A DNA stretch of 64,000 nt from Bradyrhizobium sp. AZCC 1721 (GTDB lineage: Bacteria > Pseudomonadota > Alphaproteobacteria > Rhizobiales > Xanthobacteraceae). Of this stretch, positions 9,085-16,515 are shown piece by piece. Numbering within the stretch: position 1 is the stretch's first letter; each line of letters starts with the position of its first letter. The notes below the pieces were generated by a model that was not told the origin of the DNA, made no database searches, and saw only the letters and a program-made list of their open reading frames with translations. Location of the stretch: assembly GCF_036924715.1 (NCBI RefSeq), contig NZ_JAZHSB010000001.1, positions 3,959,001 through 4,023,000 on the forward strand, given 5' to 3'. Position numbers and translations under genes: made by a program.

Positions 9085-9245
9085 ATGATGGCGTCGCCAT
9101 CCTGTTGGATGGGGCGCCGGCGGCCCCTCGAGTACTGGTCAGGTCCTGCAAGACCGTGGGAATCTTAGGACCGCCGGCGTTACGGTCTGACACGCGCACG
9201 GTAGAGAGGGCCTGAGCCCGCATTGCAATCCGGCGTGCCGACCAG
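9085..9245 (+). ncRNA. Predicted IS110 bridge RNA with target-binding and donor-binding loops
   Basis: A 5' hairpin arises from GATGGCG/CGCCATC (9087-9101). Target loop: a 9-bp stem CGCCGGCGG (9115-9123) with CCGCCGGCG (9171-9179) encloses guide GTACTGG (9132-9138), an inner hairpin GGTC-CTGCAA-GACC (9142-9155) and guide GGGAATC (9158-9164). Donor loop: stems GGTC/GACC (9184-9187, 9240-9243) and CACGC/GCGTG (9191-9195, 9233-9237) enclose guide CACGGTAGA (9197-9205), hairpin GGGC-CTGA-GCCC (9208-9219) and guide TGCAATC (9224-9230). The guides equal, or are complementary to, the sequences at the element junctions. RNA ends are estimates. Confidence 0.85.
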
Positions 9246-9272
9246 ATGCATATTCTGTCGGAGAACAGCCAC

Positions 9273-10223
9273 ATGGACAAGATGGTGATCGGGGTGGACG
9301 TTGCCAAGGAGTGGATCGACATTGCGATCGCGGGTGACAGTCGGGTCAAGCGGATCGCGAACAGTGAGCGAGCGATTGACGCTTGGTTTATGCAGATCGG
9401 GGCCGGCTCGATCGGCCTGGTCGCGTTCGAGCCGACGGGCGGCTATGAGCGGCTTCTGCGACGGTGTCTCCGCCGCGCGAAGGTCGCCTTCAAGCAGGTG
9501 CACCCGAACGAAGTCGTCGCCTATCGCAGGCGGCGTGGCATCAAGGCCAAGACGGACCGCATCGACGCCAAATTGTTGGCCGACTTTGCCGCCGAGGAGC
9601 TCGCTCGCCGCGACATCGAGTCGGTTCCAGAGGCCGATGAGGTCTTACGTGAACTCGCATCGCGGCGCCGGCAGTTACAGGCTCTGCTGCATGCCGAGAC
9701 CTGCCGCTGCGACGTGGCAGACAGCGCCATTGTGCGCAAGAGCCTGCGGGCGGTCATTGCCGCCCTTGAGCGTTCACTCGCTACGGTCGACAAGGCCATC
9801 GCCGAACGCATCGCAAGCTCCGCGCATGCCGAGACCAGCCGGCGGCTGCAAACCTTCTGCGGTGTCGGCCCCGCCATCGCGGAAACATTGATCGCGGACC
9901 TGCCGGAACTCGGACATCTGTCAGGCAAGAAAATCGCGGCCCTTTGCGGCCTTGCCCCGCACACGCGCGACAGCGGCAAGCAGCACGGGCATGCGTCCAT
10001 TGGTCATGGCCGCTCCAGCGTGCGCAAAGTGCTCTTCAACGGCGCCCGCAGCGCGATCCAGCACAATCCGGTCATGAAGGCCTTCTACCGACATCTGGTC
10101 GATGACAATCATCGCCTGGGCAAGGTCGCGCTCACCGCCGTCATGCGCAAAATGCTGGTGACGCTCAACGCCATGATCCGTGACCGATCAGATTGGAGAC
10201 ACGCAGCCAGGCCTGCGGCATGA
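9273..10223 (+). CDS. IS110-family RNA-guided transposase/recombinase
   Basis: 316 aa. The N-terminal RuvC-like DEDD domain has Asp9 (IGVDVAK), Glu53 (AFEPTGGYE) and Asp95/Asp98 (KTDRIDAK). A coiled-coil region spans roughly 110-185, and the C-terminal Transposase_20 domain includes FCGVGPAIAETLIADLP and a Ser-containing segment (ASIGHGRSS, 241-249) likely to hold the catalytic serine. The ATG at 9273 is preceded by CGGAGAA. An earlier in-frame ATG at 9246 is less likely because it directly follows the predicted RNA. The frame is intact, so the element could be active. Confidence 0.93.
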   Translation: MDKMVIGVDVAKEWIDIAIAGDSRVKRIANSERAIDAWFMQIGAGSIGLVAFEPTGGYERLLRRCLRRAKVAFKQVHPNEVVAYRRRRGIKAKTDRIDAKLLADFAAEELARRDIESVPEADEVLRELASRRRQLQALLHAETCRCDVADSAIVRKSLRAVIAALERSLATVDKAIAERIASSAHAETSRRLQTFCGVGPAIAETLIADLPELGHLSGKKIAALCGLAPHTRDSGKQHGHASIGHGRSSVRKVLFNGARSAIQHNPVMKAFYRHLVDDNHRLGKVALTAVMRKMLVTLNAMIRDRSDWRHAARPAA

Positions 10224-10367
10224 GCCTTCGATCATGGCAAGCCAACGCGGCAGCGAGCGCAGCCGGTCAAGGCCGGCATCGCCGCCGCGCAGCGGTCGCC
10301 TTGACCGGCGAGCACGATGCCGCACTCTCGCCCATGATCGACCTCTTGACGAACATCACGGTAGATT

Positions 10368-10388
10368 CCCGCTTTCGCAGGGAATGAC
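10368..10388. repeat. Right half of the palindromic repeat split by the IS110 element
   Basis: CCCGCTTTCGCAGGGAATGAC is the inverted partner of GTCATCGTCAGCGAAAGCGGG at 9006-9026 and lies directly against the right junction of the insertion sequence. Confidence 0.75.
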
Positions 10389-10413
10389 GGCTCTCGGAGA
10401 GGAGAATGGCGCC

Positions 10414-11235
10414 CTACTCGGCCGGATTAGCTTCTGGCGGCGGGCTTGCGGGCGGCGTCCCCGTGGACGCCCGCGCCGCGGCGGCCTTCTTTTCCACCAT
10501 GCGGACCGCGACGATCGCACCCTCGTAGAGCGCCATCAGCGGGATCGCGAGCGAGGCCTGGCTGATGACGTCGGGGGGCGTCAGCACGGCGGCAATCACG
10601 AAGGCGATCACGATGAAATAGCGCCGCTTCTCGCGCAGCATCTGGGAAGTGACGATGCCGATCCGGCCCAGCAGCGTCAGGATCACCGGCAACTGGAACG
10701 CGACGCCAAAGGCGAAGATCAGCGACATCATCAACGACAGATATTCGCCGACCTTGGGCAGCAACTGAATCTGCGCACTCTCGTCGCCGCCCATCTGTTG
10801 CATGCCGAGCGAGAACCGCACCAGCATCGGCAGCACCACGAAATAGACCAGGAGCGAGCCGAGCACGAAGAAGAACGGAGTTGCGATCAGGTACGGCAGG
10901 AACGCGCCACGCTCGTGCTTGTAGAGGCCGGGCGCCACGAATTTATAAATCTGCGTCGCCACGATCGGGAACGAGATGAAGGCGGCGCCGAACAGCGCGA
11001 GCTTCAATTGCGTGAGGAAATATTCCAAGAGCGCGGTGTAGATGAATTTCGAATTTTCGGCGCCCGCCACCCAGACGAACGGCCAGACCAGCACGTTGTA
11101 GATCTGCTTGGCGAAGAAGAAGCAGAAGATGAACGCAATGCCAAAGCCGAGCAGCGCCTTGATCAGCCGCGAGCGCAGCTCGATCAAGTGGTCCATCAAC
11201 GGCGCCTTGCTGGCCTCGATGTCTTCGATGGTCAT
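10414..11235 (-). CDS. tatC: Sec-independent protein translocase TatC
   Basis: 273 aa, polytopic (six predicted helices). TatC with TatB forms the receptor for twin-arginine signal peptides of folded proteins. The N-terminus has the conserved APLMDHLIELRSRL segment, and later helices include the family FELPV-like stretch (here FQLPVILTLLGRIG). The start overlaps the tatB stop by 4 bases (ATGA), indicating coupling. The C-terminal tail is Pro/Ala rich. A likely client in this window is the Tat-signal propeller at 48582. Confidence 0.97.
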   Translation of the reverse strand: MTIEDIEASKAPLMDHLIELRSRLIKALLGFGIAFIFCFFFAKQIYNVLVWPFVWVAGAENSKFIYTALLEYFLTQLKLALFGAAFISFPIVATQIYKFVAPGLYKHERGAFLPYLIATPFFFVLGSLLVYFVVLPMLVRFSLGMQQMGGDESAQIQLLPKVGEYLSLMMSLIFAFGVAFQLPVILTLLGRIGIVTSQMLREKRRYFIVIAFVIAAVLTPPDVISQASLAIPLMALYEGAIVAVRMVEKKAAAARASTGTPPASPPPEANPAE

Positions 11236-11747
11236 GACGCTTTGGCGTCCTTGAGAATGTCGGGCGCCGCCGGCGCAATATCCTGCGGCGCGGCCTGAAC
11301 TTCACGCGTGATCGCCAGCGGCTCGGAGGCCGCCACATGCGCCTCGGCCTCGACGAAGGTTTCCGGTGTGGGCAGCGCTGGGGTAGTTGGCGTGACGGGC
11401 TCGCCGGTCGCGGAGGCAACTTGCGCATCCACCGGCTTGTCGGCAGGCTTGTCGATATCCCCAATCTGCAGGGCGTCGTTGACGTCTTTTTGCAGCGAGG
11501 TCATGACGTTGGCCGGCGAAAGGCCCGTAGCCACGTCCTTGACCTCATCAAAGCTCTTCTTGAGGTCCGCCATTTCGGCCTCGCGCATGGCTTCCTGGAA
11601 CTGGCCCTGGAATTCGGCGGCCATCTTGCGCGCCTTGCCCATCCATTGCCCGACCATGCGCAGCACACCGGGAAGCTCTTTCGGGCCGATGGCGATCAGC
11701 GCGACGACCGCGATGACGACCAGTTCACTCCACCCGATGTCGAACAT
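11232..11747 (-). CDS. tatB: Sec-independent protein translocase TatB
   Basis: 171 aa. The N-terminal helix starts MFDIGWSELVVIAVVALIAIGPKELP, including the Glu8 and Gly-Pro hinge typical of TatB. It is followed by an amphipathic helix (GKARKMAAEFQGQFQEAM) and a long acidic, Pro/Ala-rich disordered tail. It follows tatA after about 120 bases and overlaps tatC by 4 bases. Confidence 0.96.
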   Translation of the reverse strand: MFDIGWSELVVIAVVALIAIGPKELPGVLRMVGQWMGKARKMAAEFQGQFQEAMREAEMADLKKSFDEVKDVATGLSPANVMTSLQKDVNDALQIGDIDKPADKPVDAQVASATGEPVTPTTPALPTPETFVEAEAHVAASEPLAITREVQAAPQDIAPAAPDILKDAKAS

Positions 11748-11868
11748 GAATTCTTCCGCTCACGCGAGACGTCCGCGCCCCAATCCCTTTAGCAAAGATT
11801 TGGAGCCGCCCGCGTCTTTTCTCAACCGGCGTCTTTTCCCGGTGCCTGGTTCAAGATGTCTGGTTGGT

Positions 11869-12108
11869 TCAGACAGCCTTGCTGCCGACATCCGTCCGCG
11901 CTGTCGGCGCCGGCGTCGCATTGTGATCGATGGTCTTCACCGGTTCGGCGGGCTTTTCGGGCGCCTTCTCATCGTCCTGCATGCCCTTCTTGAAGGCCTT
12001 GATGCCATTTGCGACATCGCCCATCAGGTCAGAAATCTTGCCGCGGCCGAACAACAGCAGGACCACTGCGATCACGACGATCCAGTGCCAAATGCTAAGC
12101 GAACCCAT
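11869..12108 (-). CDS. tatA: Sec-independent protein translocase TatA
   Basis: 79 aa. The start MGSLSIWHWIVVIAVVLLLFG is followed by the RGKISDLMGDVANGIKAFKKGM amphipathic helix that defines TatA. The ATG at 12108 is chosen because GGAGGG lies just upstream; the frame extends further but would place 32 unrelated residues before the membrane helix. It is first of the tatABC trio and downstream of scpB, possibly part of the same long transcript. Confidence 0.96.
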   Translation of the reverse strand: MGSLSIWHWIVVIAVVLLLFGRGKISDLMGDVANGIKAFKKGMQDDEKAPEKPAEPVKTIDHNATPAPTARTDVGSKAV

Positions 12109-12276
12109 CCTGCAACCCTCCAAAAGAGACGGCCGGCTTCCGGCCAAGCTTTCGCGGAAGGTAGGCCCGCGGGGTGTCAAAAACAAGGACCCCTGCCGCG
12201 GCAAATCGCTGTCGCGGCTACGTATTATGGCTATTATTAACCCCGCCTGAGAGGATAATCGGCGGAGCCATCGGAA

Positions 12277-13008
12277 CTAGCTTTCGCTGCCGCCTTCAGG
12301 CTCGGCGGCCGGAGCCAGCAGCAGTTCCAAGTTGTCGCCAGCGTCCAGCGGATCCTCGTCCTCACGCAGCGCCACATCATCCGAAGGCGTCGGAACGCTG
12401 AAGCCGGAAGGCAGCCGCGAATCCAGGAGCCCCGTCCCCTTCAGCTCTTCCAGGCCCGGCAGGTCGCTCAGCGCCTCCAGGCTGAACTGCGAAAGGAACG
12501 CTTCCGTTGTGCCGAACGTCAGCGGCCGCCCCGGCGTCTTGCGGCGGCCGCGGGGCCGAATCCAGCCGGTTTCGAGCAGCACATCCAGCGTTCCCTTTGA
12601 CGTGATCACGCCGCGGATCTCCTCGATCTCGGCGCGCGTCACGGGCTGGTGATAGGCTATGATCGCGAGCACCTCGATCGCCGCCCGCGACAGCCGCCGC
12701 GTCTCCGTGCTTTCGCGCGTCATCAGCCACGACAGGTCGCCCGCGGTGCGGAACGTCCATTTGTTGGCGACGCGCACCAGATTGACGCCGCGCGGCGCAT
12801 ACTCCGCCTGCAACTGCGCCAGCGCCGCCTTGACGTCGACGCCGTCGGGCATGCGCTTGGCAAGCGCCGCCTGATCGATCGGCTCCGCGGAGGCAAACAG
12901 CAACGCTTCGAGCAGCCGCAATTCCTCGGGCCGCACGGCCTGATCGGTATGTTGGTCGATGGGATGATCCTCGGCATCTTCCATGCGTTTTTCCGCCAGG
13001 CTTGCCAT
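12277..13008 (-). CDS. scpB: Segregation and condensation protein B
   Basis: 243 aa. ScpB is the winged-helix partner of ScpA in the SMC-ScpAB chromosome condensation complex. Conserved segments include RLLEALLFASAEPI, SRAAIEVLAIIAYHQPVTRAEIEEIRGV and LLETGWIRPRGRRKTPGRP. The ATG at 13008 follows GGAAGGAG at ideal spacing. A GTG at 13026 directly abutting the scpA stop is an alternative giving 6 more residues. The C-terminal 40 residues are acidic and probably disordered. Confidence 0.96.
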   Translation of the reverse strand: MASLAEKRMEDAEDHPIDQHTDQAVRPEELRLLEALLFASAEPIDQAALAKRMPDGVDVKAALAQLQAEYAPRGVNLVRVANKWTFRTAGDLSWLMTRESTETRRLSRAAIEVLAIIAYHQPVTRAEIEEIRGVITSKGTLDVLLETGWIRPRGRRKTPGRPLTFGTTEAFLSQFSLEALSDLPGLEELKGTGLLDSRLPSGFSVPTPSDDVALREDEDPLDAGDNLELLLAPAAEPEGGSES

Positions 13009-13026
13009 GGCTAGGTCTCCTTCCAC

Positions 13027-13854
13027 TTACTCGACCGTCATATCCGGCGCAGGCATTGCGGCCTGCGGCGGACGCTTACGAAAATACAGCGGCGCGAACG
13101 CCTCTTTCTGGTTCAATTCCATCTCGCCTTCGCGCACCAGTTCGAGTGCCGCGGCAAAGCTCGACGCGAACACCGTCGCCCGCTGCGAGGGATCGACCAC
13201 ATAGCTGAGCAGGTAATCGTCGAGGCAGTTCCACTCCTCGGACTCGGCCATGCCGACCAGCCGCTCCAGCGAGGCGCGCGCTTCGGCCAGCGACCACACC
13301 GTGCGCTTGGCCAAATGCACCGTCGCCAGCACGCGCTGCTGGCGCTGCGTGGCATAGGCGGTGAGCAGGTCGAACAGCGTCGCCGTGAATTTGGGGTGCT
13401 TGATTTCGGCGATCGTTTCCGGATTGCCGCGCGGGAAGATATCGCGCTGGAACTGCGGCCGGTTCATCAACCGGTTGGCGGCTTCGCGGATGGCTTCGAG
13501 CCGGCGCAGCCGGTTGGCCAGGGCGGTGGCCATTTCCTCGGCGCTTGGCCCATCGGGCGTGGCCGGTTCGGGCAACAATAGCCGCGATTTCAGGAACGCA
13601 AGCCAGGCGGCCATCACGAGGTAATCGGCGGCGAGTTCGAGGCGGATCTTTCGCGCCGCCTCGATGAAGGTCAGATACTGGTCTGCCAGCGCCAGGATCG
13701 AAATCTTGGCGAGATCGACCTTCTGCTGCCGCGCCAGCGTGAGCAGCAAGTCGAGCGGGCCCTCATAGCCCTCGACGTCGACGACCAGCGCCGGCTCGCC
13801 TTCGGTGATTTCGGCGGGCCGTCCGGTTTCAAACGATAGAATCTCAGCCGTCAT
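13027..13854 (-). CDS. scpA: Segregation and condensation protein A
   Basis: 275 aa kleisin of the SMC-ScpAB complex. The N-terminal signature YEGPLDLLLTLARQQKVDL lies near residue 29, followed by the LAADYLVMAAWLAFLKSRLLLP helix and a C-terminal winged-helix region. Its start overlaps the nagZ stop by 4 bases and it is followed immediately by scpB, so nagZ-scpA-scpB is a tightly coupled set. Confidence 0.97.
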   Translation of the reverse strand: MTAEILSFETGRPAEITEGEPALVVDVEGYEGPLDLLLTLARQQKVDLAKISILALADQYLTFIEAARKIRLELAADYLVMAAWLAFLKSRLLLPEPATPDGPSAEEMATALANRLRRLEAIREAANRLMNRPQFQRDIFPRGNPETIAEIKHPKFTATLFDLLTAYATQRQQRVLATVHLAKRTVWSLAEARASLERLVGMAESEEWNCLDDYLLSYVVDPSQRATVFASSFAAALELVREGEMELNQKEAFAPLYFRKRPPQAAMPAPDMTVE

Positions 13855-14873
13855 GCCGTTCCTACCCGATCCATCAACGCTTCAAGTTCAGCCCGCGCCG
13901 CCTGCCGGTCAAACGGCTCAGGCTGCTTTCGCGAGGACAGCGCCCGTGTGGCGCGGCTCAAGGCCTCGCCCGCCAGTCCCGGCGTCTCGCGCGCTACATC
14001 GCGCATTTCGTCGAGCTTGCCGTTGCAATGCAGAACTATGTCGCAGCCGGCGCTGACGATGGCGCGGGTCCGATCCGAGATCGATCCCGCCAACGCATTC
14101 ATCGACACGTCATCACTCATCAACAAACCCTGGAACCCAATTACGCCGCGAATCACCTGCCGGATGATTGTCGCAGAAGTCGTCGCCGGTTGGACGGGGT
14201 CTAACGCGCTAAACACAACATGCGCGGTCATGGCCATCGGAAGGTCCGCCAGCGGCTGAAAGGCGGCGAAATCAGTCCGTTCCAGCTCTTCCCGCGCTGT
14301 ATCAACGATCGGGAGCCGGAAATGGCTATCCGCATTTGCCCGGCCATGGCCGGGAACGTGCTTCAGCACAGGCAGCACGCCGCCCTGCTCCAGCCCCTCT
14401 GTGACGGCGCGGGCGATCGCTGAGACCTTGCCCGGCTCGGTTCCATAGGCCCGGTTGCCGATCACGGCGTCCGCGCCAGCCACCGGCACGTCCGCCAGCG
14501 GCAGGCAATCGACAGTGATGCCGAGGTCGATCAGGTCGACCGCGATCAGGCGCGAGCTCAAGCGCGCGGCTTGCAGGCCCAGCGTTGGCTCGATGTCGTA
14601 GAGCGCACCGAAGGTGGCGCCGGGCGGATATGTCGGCCAATGCGGCGGCCCGAGCCGGGCCACCCGCCCGCCTTCCTGGTCGATCAGGACCGGCGCATCC
14701 GCCTCGCCTACAAGACCCCGGAATTCATCAACAAGCGCAGATACTTGGTCCGGCGTCTCGACATTGCGTTTGAACAGGATCAGGCCCCATGGCCGTTCGC
14801 CACGGATGAATTCGCGCTCCGCGGCGCTCAGCTCCAGTCCCGATACGCCCGTGATGAATGCGCGGCTTGTCAT
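13851..14873 (-). CDS. nagZ: Beta-N-acetylhexosaminidase (GH3), cell-wall recycling
   Basis: 340 aa. NagZ removes GlcNAc from anhydro-muropeptides in the cytoplasm. The GH3 signature LPVLKHVPGHGRANADSH is at about 167-184 and includes the KHxPGHG loop. The nucleophile segment LLMSDDVSM is at about 251-258. There is no signal peptide, in agreement with cytoplasmic recycling. It lies between the SPOR-domain gene and scpA; the SPOR-nagZ pairing is a frequent alphaproteobacterial arrangement. Confidence 0.95.
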   Translation of the reverse strand: MTSRAFITGVSGLELSAAEREFIRGERPWGLILFKRNVETPDQVSALVDEFRGLVGEADAPVLIDQEGGRVARLGPPHWPTYPPGATFGALYDIEPTLGLQAARLSSRLIAVDLIDLGITVDCLPLADVPVAGADAVIGNRAYGTEPGKVSAIARAVTEGLEQGGVLPVLKHVPGHGRANADSHFRLPIVDTAREELERTDFAAFQPLADLPMAMTAHVVFSALDPVQPATTSATIIRQVIRGVIGFQGLLMSDDVSMNALAGSISDRTRAIVSAGCDIVLHCNGKLDEMRDVARETPGLAGEALSRATRALSSRKQPEPFDRQAARAELEALMDRVGTA

Positions 14874-14920
14874 GGGGGCCGATTAGGCCCCTCACGGCCC
14901 CGGGGTCAAGGAAACCGCCG

Positions 14921-16396
14921 TTAATTCCTTTGGACGAAGCACTGCCCGCCGGCAGATTTCAGGCTGCTGCAGACCTGTGCTGCCTCTTCGGACGAGCCGA
15001 ACGGGCCGGCGAATGCGCGGTAATAGACGCCCTTCTCGCCGAGATCGACGCGTTTCACCAGCGACGAGTGCGATCCCAGCACGCTCGGGAACTTGCTCTG
15101 CAGCGCCCGGTAGGAGGCCTGCGCGTCGGCCTCGTTCTTCTGCGAGGAGACCTGGACCAGGTAGCCTCCGCCGGTCGGGGCAGCCGGCTGGGCCGGATTG
15201 GTGGCCGCCATTCGGGTTGGCGGGGCGGGATCGGCCTGCGGCGCGATTGACACCGGCGTATTGGCGCTGGCATTGGCTGAAGCCGGATTACGTGCTGGCG
15301 GTGTTACGGGAGCCGCAGCCGGGGCAGCCGCGCTTCGCGTCGTCGGTGCCGGCCTCGGCGGCGGCGCGCTGGCCCCTGCCGGAATGCCGCCATTGTCAGC
15401 GGGGTCGCCCTTGACGGCGAGCGTCCTGATCCTGCGCGGCTCGTTGTTTGGCATCGTACCGTTCACGCCGGTCTGCGGCGGCGGGCCGGACGGCGAAACG
15501 CTCGCGACCGGCGGCGGATTGCTATTCGGATTCAGCGGCGGAAACACCACGCGCGGCGCGCCGGACCTTGCATTGACGTCGACCGGCGTCTCTTCGCGCG
15601 ACACCAGCTTCTCGCCGCCATCGCCCGGCAGCATGCGGTCAGGGGCCTTGGCGGCGCCCACGTCGGACGGTGCCGGCATTACCTTGGTCGGGCTATTGTC
15701 GGCCCTGATGATCGGCGGCTCGCCCGAGCGGGGCGAACCGATGTAAGTGCGATAGCCAAAGGCAGCGCCCGTCCCGACCACAGCCAACGCCAGCACCGCA
15801 GCGACCGTCATCAGGCCGCTCGAGCGCTTCTTCGGAGCGGGCTCCTCCTCCTCATATTCGCCCTGATACGCATAGGGATCGTCCGGATAGGCCGGATCGC
15901 GCTGATAGTCGTGCTCGCCATTTTCGAGCCGTCCATACAGCGCTTCGTCGTAGCGCGACGGGTCCTGCTGCGGCTCGTCGGCATCTTGCTGCGGAGCCTC
16001 GTAATAGTCCTGCGAGTCCTGCGCGGGCGCCTGATGCTGGGCCGCGTAGCGGTGCAAGGGATGCACCGGCGCCGGCTGGTAATCCGGCTCGTCGTCGTAA
16101 GCCTGATCCTGCGGCAAAGGCGATGGAAGTGGCGGCGGCGGGGTTTCCTGGCGCGTTTCCTGGCGCGCGCGCTGCATCCATGCCGGCGGGGCTGGAGGCG
16201 CGTCGAGATCTTCCGGTGGATCATACCGCTGTGGACGCACATTCGCCCGCGACTGCAGCGGATGCGGTGCCGGTTTGGCGGCAGCCCCGTACGGGTCGTT
16301 CTGCCCGATCAGCCTTGCGAGCTCGGCAAGCGGATCGCTCTCGCCGCGATCTTGGTCGGCGGAGGGAAAATGTCGGTCCTGATATCGATCAGCCAT
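14921..16396 (-). CDS. SPOR-domain membrane protein
   Basis: 491 aa. The N-terminal half (1-195) is a low-complexity cytoplasmic region rich in Pro, Gln, Asp and Tyr. One membrane helix follows (SGLMTVAAVLALAVVGTGAAFGY, about 197-220), then a long Pro/Ala-rich periplasmic linker, and a C-terminal SPOR domain (GGYLVQVSSQKNEADAQASY to the end), which binds denuded glycan at division sites. The start at 16396 (MADRYQDR) is preferred over an upstream in-frame codon at 16429. It is co-oriented with argS upstream and nagZ downstream. Confidence 0.9.
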   Translation of the reverse strand: MADRYQDRHFPSADQDRGESDPLAELARLIGQNDPYGAAAKPAPHPLQSRANVRPQRYDPPEDLDAPPAPPAWMQRARQETRQETPPPPLPSPLPQDQAYDDEPDYQPAPVHPLHRYAAQHQAPAQDSQDYYEAPQQDADEPQQDPSRYDEALYGRLENGEHDYQRDPAYPDDPYAYQGEYEEEEPAPKKRSSGLMTVAAVLALAVVGTGAAFGYRTYIGSPRSGEPPIIRADNSPTKVMPAPSDVGAAKAPDRMLPGDGGEKLVSREETPVDVNARSGAPRVVFPPLNPNSNPPPVASVSPSGPPPQTGVNGTMPNNEPRRIRTLAVKGDPADNGGIPAGASAPPPRPAPTTRSAAAPAAAPVTPPARNPASANASANTPVSIAPQADPAPPTRMAATNPAQPAAPTGGGYLVQVSSQKNEADAQASYRALQSKFPSVLGSHSSLVKRVDLGEKGVYYRAFAGPFGSSEEAAQVCSSLKSAGGQCFVQRN

Positions 16397-16515
16397 CGTG
16401 ATGATGCATCCCCTACGGGACAGCGCCAACCCGCCATGTCAAACAAACCATGACGAGCGTGGCCCCTGCCAGATACCCCCACGAACCCCCATTCGTGAAG
16501 GGCCTTCGCCCCTGC

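Larger units (their letters stand above)
9083..10367 (+). mobile_element. IS110-family insertion sequence with bridge RNA, about 1285 bp
   Basis: The element contains a DEDD transposase gene (9273-10223), a 190-bp non-coding left end and a 144-bp right end. There are no terminal inverted repeats, as expected for the family. GATT occurs at both junctions (9079-9082 and 10364-10367), so the exact cut may lie anywhere within that shared sequence. Removing 9083-10367 restores a continuous palindromic repeat (TACTGGATT-CCCGCTTTC). Placement of the guide RNA upstream of the transposase fits the IS110 rather than the IS1111 subgroup. Confidence 0.88.

Noticed and set aside
9246..9272. Earlier ATG for the IS110 transposase
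   Set aside because: The nine extra residues precede the conserved MDKMVIGVDVAK start; the ATG at 9273 has CGGAGAA ahead of it, and 9246 is right at the end of the predicted bridge RNA.
13009..13026. GTG start for scpB adjacent to the scpA stop
   Set aside because: The ATG at 13008 has a near-ideal GGAAGGAG, which itself overlaps these upstream codons.
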